Made by a program: the position numbers and the translations under genes
NCBI GenBank assembly: GCA_964034945.1
Contig: OZ035961.1
Span: 18,863,243-18,927,242 of the forward strand
Source: Chrysopilus asiliformis
Lineage: Eukaryota > Arthropoda > Insecta > Diptera > Rhagionidae
Reading direction: 5' to 3'
Length of the DNA: 64,000 nucleotides
Part shown: in pieces, positions 30,663 through 42,562 of the stretch
Position numbering within the stretch: the first letter of the stretch is position 1
How the letters are laid out: every line of letters begins with the position of its first letter
The notes under the pieces: generated by a model
The model's database searches: none
What the model was told of the DNA's origin: nothing
The model's input: only the letters and a program-made list of their open reading frames with translations

Positions 30663-33600
30663 ATGTCGAGATTTCTATCAGTTATGGAGTTTGTTTTTTG
30701 TATAATTTTCCTGGTGCTCGCATTAGTAAATGGGAGTTTATGTGCATCAGCAGATGGTGAGTTTTCATTGTTGAATTAATCACTAGTTTATTTATCGTTT
30801 GTCCAACATCAAAATGTAAAGAAAAATCCCATTTATGTTGCGTGTCTGGTTTTTTTCGACCAAAAAATCTTTGAAAAATTTTAAGATAATTCAAGTGAAA
30901 AACAGGGTTTGGTACTCGAAATTTTTGATATAAGGATAAAGCCAAAGGCGCCGAATTTAGAAAAAAACCAAGAAAAATCCAAGGTGGAATTTGGTTAAAA
31001 CAATATGGTTTATAGTTGTCTGACACACCAAATAGATGTTGCAAATCAAATTGGCGTTTTTTAGAAATCAAATTCAGTGAAGAATTGATTTTTGTTATGT
31101 TTTTCGGAGTTATGTGGTATATTTTTAATCTATGATACTTCTAGGTTTCTTTTTAATTCGGGAAATCTTCCGACTAAAAAAACTAGATATTTTAGAGATT
31201 GCTAAATGATATCCAAAATAGTCAATTTGATAAGTAAAACTAAAAAAAACCTGAATCAGAAAAAAATGACACACATTTCAACTACTACCTTCCTTCATCC
31301 ATCTCTTATCTCTTGCGTCCTTTTTTGACAAAAAAAATTTTCCAGACAAAAAAAATGTTCTATCCGATGTTCGAAAATTAAATATATATTTTTTGTACAA
31401 TTAATTCTTTTTTAGGTAGGTAAAAAAAAAATTTTTTGAAACCTTTTAAAACGTAATTGTTTTATCGTCTAAAAAAACTTTTATTAAAAAATGTTGGTAC
31501 TAAACATAAGAGAAGCTACAATTGCCACAATGTGATATGACAGACAAAATGTTTATTTAAAAAATCCATTTTTATAAGAGAGGGGGAAGGAGTCGTTCGG
31601 TTGGATTTTAATGTATGGAACAGTTATGTAAAATCATATTCTACACACATTTTATCTTCATAAATTTTTCAATTTGTCTCACCGTTTTCGAGAAAATTGC
31701 AAAAAACTGTTTCATTTGTATGGGTGAGGGGAGAAGGAATGGTATAGTTTTACTTGATCAAGAACTTAGCCGTAACTATAAAAAATTTCAAGTCTCTAGC
31801 TGAATCCTTTCAAAAGTTATGGTGTTCATGGACGGACGGACCGATAGACGGACGGACATGCGAAAATCAAATTTTTTTTATCATCCCTGATACCGTGGTG
31901 TAGTTTATTTTTGTGTCCGATGATTGGTTCGATGCGTTACAAACGGTGTACTAAATCTAATATACTCCTATATGATATGTCGTATAGAGTATAAAAAGGA
32001 GAAAATAATTTTTGGGAGCTGTGTATCAAAAATAATAGCGAGACAAATATTGATCTTAATTTTCATGCTATTCTCTCGTTTTTATTTGTGATACACAGAG
32101 TCCAAAAAATTATTTTCATTTTTTTAAATAAAAGCTGATTTTTAGAAAAAAAATTTAAAAAAAATATATTTTTATTTTATCTATTTTAATCATTTTTTAT
32201 TTGATTAGTATGACTAAAACACCCATACGATTTTTTTTCGCAAAATTTGAGGAAAATGATAATCACGTTATTCTTACATGACCTTCCGTTATCCCCACAG
32301 ACTTGTTAACGTCAGAATCGTATTCAGCGACCCCAAAAACCCCAGATGAAATTTTGGCAGTTTAAATGTTAATAATTACCACAAGAACCAACCGAAAACT
32401 GAGATTTGATCAAACATTTCTTGATCAAAATTTTAAAATCTATCTACGCATAAGAGATATACCACCAAAAAACAATTGCATAAGAGATATACCACCAAAA
32501 AACAATTGCATAAGAGATATACCACCAAAAAACAAAGTTGGTGGCAAGAAAAAATTCCAGATATAAATTCCATGAAAAAGTTCTATGTTAAAAAAAACTA
32601 ACCCCACTAATTTGCGGACCAAAAAAAGGTTGACATTTTGCTGTCAATAAGCGAAAGTATCTTATAACAGAGTCCGTTATAACCGAGTTACACTGTTATA
32701 ATAAAAAGAGGTTATTTGAAAAAAACAAAGTTCGTATAATTATTTGATCTATTTTATTAAATTATCACTTTTCGATACTATAAATATACTTTGCATAATG
32801 CTTTTGATATTCACCACACTTCTATACAAAAAGCTTCTTTGAAATCTGAAAATCCAAAATTCTTAAGATTAATTCAAATTGTTTAAAATACTTTTTCGGG
32901 AATAAAAATTTTTCCTTGAGGCATATTGTAAATCGTTGTAGGTGATATTTTTCAAAATAAAAATTTCATTTTTGTACTAATAGCATTTAATGGGAGTAAA
33001 AGTGGATAAGGATAATTAATAACGATGATAACGTAAGTTGTATACCTACCTACACAATATAAATTGTTGATGTGGCCTGTGTAACCTAAGGTCTCTTTGA
33101 CAATCACATTTGAATAAAAAGAAGTCGTCGCGCTAATTAAATAACAAATGTTGTCGGATTTACTTTCCAAGGGATGAAAAATAGGGATAGATATTATCTT
33201 GGTGTCGTCGTGCCCAGGGATTATCCTCTCTCTCCCGTTTCCTATATTAAATACAGCCATGGACGCAATTTAAGCAACAATCTGTGGCGGTGTGCTTTTG
33301 TATTACCAAGTATTTTAAAATAGGATAAAATCCATCAGGAAAGAGAAATTATACACCTTGTTTTTTTGTTTTATGTTAAAGTTGTTACTTATACATTTAG
33401 GCCCCACAAATGCTAAAAGAAAACGCGGTTTCGACACAGTAACTGATTACTGTTTTTTCATAAAAAAAAATAGTGAGAAGAAGATAAGATGCGACCACCT
33501 TTTTAATTCATCTTTGGTTAGGGTGGGTTTTCCGTAAAACGCCGAGATATACGCAACCAAAGAATGAGAATATAATTAGCTAAATTCTCTGGTACAACAT

Positions 33601-36600
33601 TGAAATATCAGATTTCATAAGCGCTATAAACACCTGAAATATATTCTTAAAAAAAAATTTTTTTCTTGTTCCAGAAGGCCTTAAAATTAATACCGAAATC
33701 TGTGTAGGAGAACTTAAATAGAAATTTATTACGCGCTGCAAAATTATCTTATAAACAAAAAAGTTGCTCTCGGCGACGGTCACATTTTGGGTGAATTACT
33801 CATGAAATGGGTAGTAGTATGACTTGAAATTTTCCTAGTGTTTACTTTATGCAGAATATATGTAGGTATCTGTATTAAGGATATTTAAAATACTTACCGG
33901 AAGGATACGTTTTCCTATGTAATTGGATATACTTTTATTTATTTGTAGCCACATTGTATGTGTTTTTCATATTATATTTACTGTGTGGAGAATATTCAAA
34001 TGAATATTTTATAATTGTTGTGTATGATGGGTGTCTATCTGCAGAAAAGTAGTTTTAAGGTATAGTTTTTGACTTGGACAGGATGTTATTCTAATTTAAG
34101 TTTCAAGTGTAGAACGTAATCAGCTTTCGGTTGTTAAGCTGGATTTTGGTCAAGTATTTATTAAAATGGTAAATTGAAAACGACCTTTTGAAAGATTTTT
34201 AATTGAAAATGAATTTGCACTATGTTTTGTATTTTTATAATTTCCATATCCGATTTTGCGGTTGTAAATAAATGGTTTCGGACAAAAAAGACTTTTATTT
34301 ACACCCTTTACTGTGGAATTCAATAAATTCGACAGGGGTTTGGTTTTCTCCATTTGCCCTTAAATATTTGAAAAAAATATAAGGGTGTTCACAAAAGCTA
34401 TTGAAGTAGCTGTTATTGTCGTAAAATAGTATAATTTAATATAGTTTTGTAAACCATAACAAAATACACGGAAACATTTTTTGCAACTTCAATCCCATTT
34501 TATTGTGTACTAGCTTGCATACCCGTCGTTGCCGGGTTAAGTTTTTTCAATTTTTTTTCTATGTTGGAGCCTATCGGCTCGGTAGTTTCCCCGCGAAAGA
34601 GTAATATAGAGGGAAAACTAAGTTTCGAGATGACTTTACCCCCTCCCCTTACTCCTCCACCTCTCGGGCTAATGTAATGGGTCTATGTTGGGGCTGGACC
34701 CCCGACGAACATGTATGCCAAATTTCAGGCCAATCGATTCAGTAGTTTCCCCGCGAAAGAGTAACATAGCGCAAAAACTAAGTTTCGAGATCACTTTACC
34801 CCCTCCCCTTACTGCCCCCACCCCTCGCTCTACTTTTCCGTATGCCTATGTTGGAACCAGAACTACCACAGACACCCATGCCAAATTTCAAGTCAATCGG
34901 TTCAGCCGTTTTTGCGTGAAAGAGGAACAGACAGACAGACAGACAGACACCAACTCATTTTTATATATTAGTATGATTAATGTGACATTATAAATCGAAT
35001 TTCGGACGGTTTGATGTGGGCAAGTAATGTCAAGTGGTAAACATTTAACAGATTTTATTTCGGTCACGTCGGTCTACAACATTTAAGTAAACAAAAAAAT
35101 GAAAATCAGAGGCTTTTGTTTAAGAAATTTAAGAATTTTACAAGTAACGGATTAGCACGTCCTTGAATATAAATTTCATTTACAAAAATTAAATAAAAGG
35201 TATCATATTTTTCCCCTTAAAATTCTTAATTAATTTTCGCACCACTTCAAAAATATAAAAATGGAAATTTGGAATTTTATTTGAGATTCCCACATTTTAG
35301 AGATTTCCACTGGAATATAATTTGTTTCTTCACTCAATATTAACTTAATTTTAAAAGGTTTAGCCAAGACCTCAAATCAATTTTATAATCAAGAGCGGAA
35401 AATATTTTTACCCTCAAATCCTCCATAAAAACCTATACTTTCCGAGCAAAATAGAAAGGGTTTATTAATTTAGCCAAAAAGGAAAAAAAGGATTTTCCTA
35501 TGAACGGAAAAGGCTTAAATCACTGTGTAGTACCTTGAGTTTATCATATTTAGTGTTCAGCTTACATTAGGGCTAATCACGGATTAATTATAATACCAAA
35601 ATAAGGGTGCCATAAATACCTGTTTCGCTTTTCTTACCAAGATCCATGGAGGGTACACATTTCTGTGTTTTAGTCCTTTCATTGTATTTAATCAACAAAG
35701 TCGAATTTTCGCTACAATACTGGTATATGCTACATTTTATATTTCCACCTTAGTTTTGCTGTAATGAAGCTTTTGTAAGGTATTTAGTATGGTAAATGTT
35801 TTGTTATTGAGCCTTATTTACATTATTCTTATTAGTATTATTATGATGATCAGCTTCCTTGAGTTAGTTGAATTATATTGTTAACGATGTTATAATTCAC
35901 TGCAATTTACTTAGTTAGAGAAAATGAATTGAAAAAGGTATCTGGAATTATAATTATTTGTGTAAGGATGGAAATAATTTTTAAAAGATTCAAAATTCGG
36001 TATAACTCCATTTTATTGAAATCACGAGAGGCCATTATTGATCTAAACCGAAATAATGTTTTTTTTCTCAGCGTATTAACAGATTTTCCAATCGAAGATG
36101 ATTTTTTTAGCAATTGCAAATTCTACCAACTATTTAACTAATAATAGAATAAATATATTAAAAGAATGTCGTTTGAGGTATACGAAATTAAATATTGAAG
36201 CTATTTGAAATTGTAATCAACACTCTTTGAATACGATTGACAGAAATGCTACAGATTTTTAGTTTTCATTTCTCAAGAATTTATTCTCTTTAGACTTTTA
36301 AGTCTATTTATAAATATATTTTCATTCATATATAAAGTGCCAACTTTATAGTATCATAAAATAGAACAGAATATTGAATATTGGTTGTTGCAGAATTAAT
36401 GTAATTCCCTATAGAATGTCATTAATTGAAATGAAGCAACCATGAAATATTTCGTCTAATGAACATTAATGAATAGTCTCTGGATATGGGAAAACATTGG
36501 ATATGATATAAAAGAATATCTCAAAAATATATTTATATCTTTGAATTTGAGTTTGAAAAATTGCCAAGTCAGTAAAAAATCTTTTATAGATTTTTAAATA

Positions 36601-39600
36601 TCTAAAAATCTATAAAAGATTTTTTAAATTACGCAATTGGGTTTCTTAGTTATTCGTGAAAATTATACCATCATATTAATTTTCTATGATGAAATTGGGA
36701 TTTTTTGTTATTCAAAATATTATATTCCCAAGCGAAATAGTGTTTCGTGGTAAATGTCTGTTAAATATTATTAATTATCAACTTATAAGGAATATAGCTA
36801 TATTATTATATTCCCTAATCATAACAACGAAATTAAGACGTAGATATGCTTAAGGACCTTCACATAATCCTAAAATAAATGTCATGTTTATATTTCCGAA
36901 AATACTGAATTTCATCTGTTTTTCTTAATTTTTTCTTTTGATTTTATATCTTCTATGACAGTATTTCCCAACCTGAAGTACATGTACCCCTGGAAACCTT
37001 GTGAAACATCGACTGGTTCTAGGGGTTACCCGATGTTTGAAAAATAAAATGGCGGCAACCAAATTTTAGAAACGTCGCGAGTTGTTGTAAACATAAAAAT
37101 ATTTTGAAATTCTTCAATAAATTAAAAGCTACCTGTAATTTAATTCTGATGTATTTTGGGCTTTGATTTGGTACATATAAATATTAGCTCAAGTTTTTTG
37201 TAGAATCATAAAAACTTTATATCCTTCATATAATTTTATTAGGTATATAAAAACAGCAAATCAAACACCTCACTTTGCAATTAAAGTAATATTTATTCGA
37301 AATTATTCGCTTCAATGCTGTACTGGGCTCGAATAGCGTAAGGTGACAACCATCCGAATTGTCACCCGAAAGTAACATTTTCCGGGTGACACCTATTTAG
37401 GTGTGACTTTCAGTAAAAACTATTAATTTTAGATTTAAAAAACCCCATTTTTAACAAATTAGTGTTTAAAAGTAGGGGTAACTCTATTTTAGGGGAGGAA
37501 ACCTTTAGTGCTATTACGGCCTGTCATTTGAGGCGCTCAGCGCTAGAACGGACTAACCCACAAAATTTTCATGTTGAGAATACCCACTATTATATTATTA
37601 CAAATGTTAAATAATATCATTTCAAGGTTATTCGTAAAAAAAGTCTACTGGCCTCTGGGGCTCGATTCCATGGTGGCAGTCAACGTATTAAGATAAAAAT
37701 ATCATTATTATCCAAATCGATAAAATCTTTAAACATGTCGTGTAGTTTAACGATGCGATTTTTATCTAAAAAAATAATTTAAATAAAAATTGTGTTACCG
37801 TGTTAATCTATTGTGTTTATTGAATTACACCACGATCTGTTGCGAAAAATTAACGTATATGTAAAACGGAACTTAAACACTCGTCTCAGAGGACATGCAA
37901 ACAAAAGGCCTAAAAAATCGAATCTTTGACATATCTTCTTTCGTTTCATTCCGTGAAAGTAACATGAGATAAGAGCGTAGTATTATGTATCTTGACTTTG
38001 GTTGACTTTAAAAACAGGTGCTGTTGAATTGACACAACACTGAATTTCTGAATGAATTCCCATATGGCTTTCTTTTATTGGAAATACAAGAAAGAAAGAA
38101 TAACAGAAGTTAAATGGCGGGTTATTTTGAATAATATCGAATTAGTTTTTTCTGTAATATTTTTCTTAAAAATTAAAATAAAAACAACTTATATGACGCA
38201 CAACGGCGAGGTTTTAAAAAATTAGCTTCCCTTTAAATCAATTATAAAATAGCATGCAACTTAATTTCCTTGAAGAATTTTAAATTCAATTTTTTTTGCA
38301 AGAATTACCAACAAAATTTTAATTAAGACTTAATTTATTAATTGTTCAATATTTTTATTTCATTGAAAAATTTTGTTTCTTATTTGTTTAAACCTTTCGG
38401 GTGGGATGACTTTAAGTATTAAAAAGATGTTTTAAGAATCTTTTTTTCATATTTACCCTGTTTCATGTCAAATACAGATATGAAAACAAAAATTTTGTTG
38501 ACCTTTTTTCTATCAAAAACTGCTGTCATATGACCAGCGGCAATACCGGATTTTCTCTGTGATTTTTCCAATCTTGTATTTTTGGTAGCCTTTAAGTCTT
38601 TTATCATATTTGAATAATAAAACCTTCAATATTACTTTTTTTCAGATTTGGAAGATGTTAAACCAAGAAGAGGTGGTACTGTAGGTCTATTTGCATTTCC
38701 ACGTGTCGGAAGGAGTGACTCTAGTCTATTGAAATGGGAAATGAATCCAAGTTCATATGAAGAATATGATAGTAAGTTTGAATGATTAGATTTGTATTGG
38801 ACGAAAAGTTCCTTTCTTCGCTGAGTTAACACTTTGACAGCCGAAGAGACGAATGCATGATTTTGAATAACCAGTCATTATTGACTGGAATAAAACATTT
38901 TATAAAGACATATCTCAAAACAAACTGTAAGCGTTACAAGTTTTGTGTGCCTGAACTTTCATAAACTGCCATAGATATTGAAGATAATTTTTCCAAGTGG
39001 AATGGAAACACCCGCCTTACAGATTTTTACTAAATTTTTACAGGCAAGCTTTTGTGGGTCTAATATGTCTTTTCAAATTATTCTTTTAGTGGATGTCCCC
39101 AAAATGGAATTCAAACGACAAGGATTGGTGCCATTTCCACGTGTCGGTAGATCAGACAACCAACTAAGACGATGGTCAAAACTTGCACTGCAACAAAATT
39201 TGGAGAAACGTAGTGGCCCCAGTGCGAATTCAGGACTTTGGTTTGGCCCACGTTTAGGCCGGATTCAAAAGAGAAATACAGACTCTGGAGGTTTGCCAGG
39301 TGATCATTTTTAAGGTGATTAATATGAGTGTCAAAAATTCTAATATTTATTTCAAAATTAGATTGACTGAGTTATGGTTGTGAACATTGTCTGTACTTTT
39401 CATTTATTTCTTTATTTTTTATTAAAATTTTGACAGTAATTCAAAATAATTCCAGATGACAATCGATTAGACGTTTATACTCCACGACTTGGAAGGGAAT
39501 CAGAGGAAATTTTTGATGGTGGTGACGACTATGATCTTATTCTTACAAATTTAGCTGACTTGACAAAAATAAATAAAAATAATCATGAAATCAATACACG

Positions 39601-39610
39601 ATTGGGATAA
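30663..39610 (+). CDS. capa: CAPA (capability) neuropeptide precursor, 194 aa
   Basis: Four exons join in frame: 30663-30756, 38646-38771, 39090-39299 and 39456-39610 (585 nt). Exon 1 encodes a signal peptide (FVFCIIFLVLALVNGSLC). Exon 2 gives, after the dibasic RR, GGTVGLFAFPRV followed by the GR amidation/cleavage signal. Exon 3 gives, after KR, QGLVPFPRV-GR and, after KR, SGPSANSGLWFGPRL-GR. These are two CAPA periviscerokinins (FPRV-amide) and one CAPA-pyrokinin (WFGPRL-amide), the standard three of an insect capa gene. In flies they act from abdominal neurosecretory cells on Malpighian tubules and visceral muscle. Exon 4 encodes an acidic tail containing VYTPRLGR. The exon 3 donor could be nine bases earlier (GAG/GTTTGC), but CAG/GTGATC is the better site. 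AATAAA signals lie at 39793 and 40019. The 7.9-kb first intron is full of repeats. Confidence 0.95.
31780..31960. repeat. Dispersed repeat, copy 2
   Basis: Sister of 28230-28410. It carries GACGGACGGACCGATAGACG and GTGTCCGATGATTGGTTCGA. It is non-coding. Confidence 0.6.
32001..32117. mobile_element. Inverted-repeat MITE, ~117 bp
   Basis: The left arm GAAAATAATTTTTGGGAGCT, continuing GTGTATCAAAAATAA, is mirrored imperfectly by the right arm ending …GATACACAGAGTCCAAAAAA then TTATTTTC. The arms are ~42 bp, with a few mismatches. No clear target duplication is seen. Confidence 0.5.
32448..32534. repeat. 30-bp tandem repeat, three copies
   Basis: The unit GCATAAGAGATATACCACCA, followed by AAAAAACAATT, repeats at 32448, 32478 and 32508, essentially without mismatch until the third copy ends. 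The period is a multiple of three, so both strands stay open, but this is a consequence of the repeat and not evidence of coding. Confidence 0.8.
34384..34428. repeat. mariner-end-like fragment
   Basis: GGTGTTCACAAAAGCTATTG and then agtagctgttattgtcgtaaaa closely parallels 45358-45403, where it leads into decayed mariner transposase text. It is probably a solitary transposon end. Confidence 0.4.
34505..34977 (+). repeat. Retroposon-derived repeat with an internal ~160-bp duplication
   Basis: It starts near ACTAGCTTGCATACCCGTCG and ends with a (CAGA)n run (34928-34948) followed by TTTTTATATATTAGTAT. Within it GTAGTTTCCCCGCGAAAGAG… occurs twice (about 34580 and 34742), each followed by aagtttcgagat and an actttaccccctccccttact block, so the unit is duplicated. 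The 3' end resembles insect RTE/SINE-type tails. There is no coding capacity. Confidence 0.5.
36574..36625. repeat. Near-perfect AT-rich palindrome
   Basis: AAAAAATCTTTTATAGATTT… (23 nt, 36574-36596) is followed after six bases by its exact reverse complement (36603-36625). It could extrude a cruciform or be a tiny MITE relic. Confidence 0.7.
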
Positions 39611-40146
39611 TTTGCACTTGTTTTCAAAATATTCAAATTGTTCCCCTCAGAAAATTATATCCGAAATGTTTTCATTGACTAAACAAAAAATAATAGCTTA
39701 AAAAAAAACCAACAAAATACATTAAGCAAAATATTAACATACGCAGCATGTGAAGAAATTCCGTCTTAATGAGAATTTTTAAAAGAGTTATAAATAAATG
39801 AAAATACATTTTGAGCTATGGCTGGAAATATTTTTTTAAAAGGTGGTGTGCATTAATCTGAAACTTCTCTCTACATTATATAAATAATTGAAAAAATTAA
39901 AATAAGAATATCTTTAAAAAATATATTTTGCTCAAAATGACTTTTCATTTGCTCAAGGTGTCACAAAACTGTTTAAATTAAAAATGTATTTATAAAAATA
40001 ATTATATGATAATTCTACAATAAAGTCTCAATTTTAATGATGTTGTGTTTTATTTATGTTTATGCTATATATGAAGTATAGAAAAACTTCCGAAAAAAAT
40101 CGAAAAAAATAGTTAAACAGTTGTCAAAAACAATAAATATCACTTG

Positions 40147-40309
40147 CAGTGAAATCTTCCACAAGCGAATGCTCACGGTACCAAGTCTGCTTATGGGAGG
40201 TGTCAATTTACCAGAACACTTATTAGAAATATGAATATAGATATAGAAAATTTGTCCGTTTAGTGGAATTATGTCCGCCTATGGAAGGTGTTGGCAAATG
40301 GAGCTTTCA
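40147..40309. mobile_element. pogo-like MITE
   Basis: CAGTGAAATCTTCC at the left and GGAGCTTTCACT at the right form terminal inverted repeats. Internal pieces (agcgaatgctcacggtaccaag, gtccgcctatggaaggtg) are also partly inverted. Half of the same family is at ~3356. Confidence 0.5.
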
Positions 40310-40725
40310 CTTTAATTTGTCTTGATTTTCAGAAAACAAAATTTTAGTTTGATTTTTTGTAATGTCATGAAACAAAAACTAATTTCCAGTGTTTAAATGT
40401 ACATTATTTTTGCCTTATTTAACCATTCTCTACATCGCAGATGACTTTCTTGTACAAAGTCTACGTTCTTGTGCAATTTACGAGAATACTAGATAGGCAA
40501 AATTATGAAAATATTATTCTCCGACGAAAACCAGTTATTTTTCGAGATAATTGCAAACATCTGATTTTTTTACATAACGATATATCTCGATAACGCACGT
40601 TTGGAATACGCAGTTCTAGAGAAAGACATTAATGTAGGACATTTTATGGTGTCCACCTACTTTTTCATTCATAAGACTACTGAAAAATGTATAGTTTCGG
40701 AGTAAATCGCAAAAAATAAATTGCG

Positions 40726-40974
40726 ACACGTTGGCTACCAGCCAAAAAAATGCTTACTCCGCTAGTATACACTGGGAAAAAACGCAAAAATCATTTCTGT
40801 ACTTTGTGAGTCACCAGTGAACACAAGATCAATACAGACAAAAACGAACTCCATGCTCCACAAAAAAACCCCTTTGTACCGCACGAGCGACTGTACTCAA
40901 CCATGGAACTTGAGAAACTGACGATAATGACGATAGTGTGTGTACACCGGTGACTCACATGGTAGCCAACGTGT
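40726..40974. mobile_element. MITE of the ACACGTTG-ended family, 249 bp
   Basis: ACACGTTGGCTACCA at the left is exactly complementary to TGGTAGCCAACGTGT at the right. TTAA overlaps the right end. It is related to 8411-8618 (ACACGTTGACTGCCA). It is non-coding. Confidence 0.62.
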
Positions 40975-41009
40975 TAAAAAGCCAACATTTTTGTTGATAG
41001 GATCGTCCC

Positions 41010-41190
41010 ATTCCCAAACACGCCTGTAAAATTACATGACTCTAGCTATAATAGTTCTTGAGAAATCTTGTACACAGACTAACAGACAGAAAGACATTTT
41101 TGTAATAATGCTCCAATTGACTCAGGATTTTTCTGGAAATGTTTTTTAGATAAAATTAAGAGGTCGAAATTTTTCGTGAATACAATACTT
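41010..41190. repeat. Dispersed repeat copy (family also at 6546 and 12480)
   Basis: It shares GACATTTTTGTAATAATGCT, GACTCAGG…GGAAATGTTTTTTAG and CGTGAATACAATACTTTATG with the other two copies. It is a useful reference for the uninterrupted form of the site split by the Harbinger-like element. Confidence 0.6.
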
Positions 41191-42562
41191 TATGATACTG
41201 CGTATAAGAAAGTGAAATCGGAGGATTTCGGTTGTTTCAGCAAAAAAAAGAGAAATGGAAGTTCATGTACGTAGTAACTTAAAACCCCATATAATAACTT
41301 AAAACCCCAAAAAAGTAAGTTAGGGAATTTATGTTCTAAAACGATGATATAACGAAATTTGACAAAAACCTCTATGAAATGTAACTTTTTCCTTTCCCTC
41401 AGCAATGTGTTTTATATGGAGGTTTCACTGTAAAAGCTGGAAACGGATAGGACCAATTATTGTCTGATCAAAATGAATGTGCCCAAAGCATTTGGGATGA
41501 GGAAAAATTTTATTTTTTGCTTGTCCGTTTGTCCGTTATTACGACAAATGTAAAATTTTCTTACATAATCCGGTCTCAATGGGAATTTAATTTATCATCG
41601 ATATTTTCCTTTTGTTTTAAAACCTAAATTTTACAATGGCTTTTTTGGCCGGAAGAAATCTTATTTTGTTATTTTCCTCTGTGGATTTTTTTAAAGTTTC
41701 TCAAAAGTCCAGCGTTTTTGAAGACTTTTATAAGACCGTTGTATAGGTTTATAGGTTTATAAGCCAGAGACGTTTCTAATTCGGACCAGTTTTCTGATCC
41801 CTTGCGACTCCAGCCTATATGGGATTCACTGTATTTAAAATAAAATTCATGGAAACGGACTATAAAAAAAACTATTCACTTTTTAAGCATTTCTACCTAA
41901 AGGGGGTAATTTAGCGAACTTTTTCTGTAACTGGTGTTTGCCATAGATACAAAATTTCCAAACTTCCATTCAATGCATTGGAATTTCATTCCATTCCATT
42001 GAAGCTTAAGCTTCTCGGAAAATTTGAATGGAAGCTTAAAGCTTCTCGGAAAATTTTATGAAATTAACGTTAGCAAATATCTAAGCCCGAATAATTTTCA
42101 AATTATGTTTCTCAAACTGTGTTGAGTATTGACAAAGTTCTTCCAGACTTTTGTTTTTATTTGAAGAGAAATTTTAATTAAAGCCATAAAAAAATTTGGT
42201 TCCTGCTTTTGGAATGGCCAAAAAAATCTGGGTGATATTAAATCTACAAGTTTTATTTTGTCGATAGTTTTGAACATTTGAATAGGAGTAAATCATTAAT
42301 TTATGGACATAGAAATGCGAAACAATATTCAATAAAAGATTTAAAACACTTTGAAATTTCATTTATTTCATTTTATCACAAAAACTAAAAATGTTGATGC
42401 AAAATGTGGTTTTTGAAGACTCGAGACGTACTTGTAGGAAATTTTACTTTTAATAATTTTCAATTGATTTTTTGTTTTTGGTTATCTAAAATACTCATTT
42501 GACAAACATGTTTATAAATGGCAGTAGAAATATTTATTCAATTTACAGATGTTATTCTAAAC

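Larger units (their letters stand above)
30757..38645 (+). other. capa intron 1, 7.9 kb, repeat-rich
   Basis: Bounded by G/GTGAGT and TTTTTTTCAG. No nested gene is supported. It contains a dispersed repeat (31780-31960), an inverted-repeat MITE (about 32001-32117), a 30-bp tandem repeat (32448-32534), a mariner-end-like piece (34384-34428), a retroposon (about 34505-34977) and an AT-rich palindrome (36574-36625). Confidence 0.55.
39611..42562. other. Region between capa and the convergent KIAA1549-like gene
   Basis: Contains the capa 3' UTR (to about 40040), a pogo-like MITE at 40147-40309, a TTAA-type MITE at 40726-40974, a dispersed repeat at 41010-41190, remnants near 41340-41430, and a local duplication of GAAGCTTAAAGCTTCTCGGA at ~42000-42055. 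No coding exon is supported. Confidence 0.45.

Noticed and set aside
32448..32534. Direct repeats that could suggest a CRISPR array
   Set aside because: Tandem with no spacers, in eukaryotic intron DNA.
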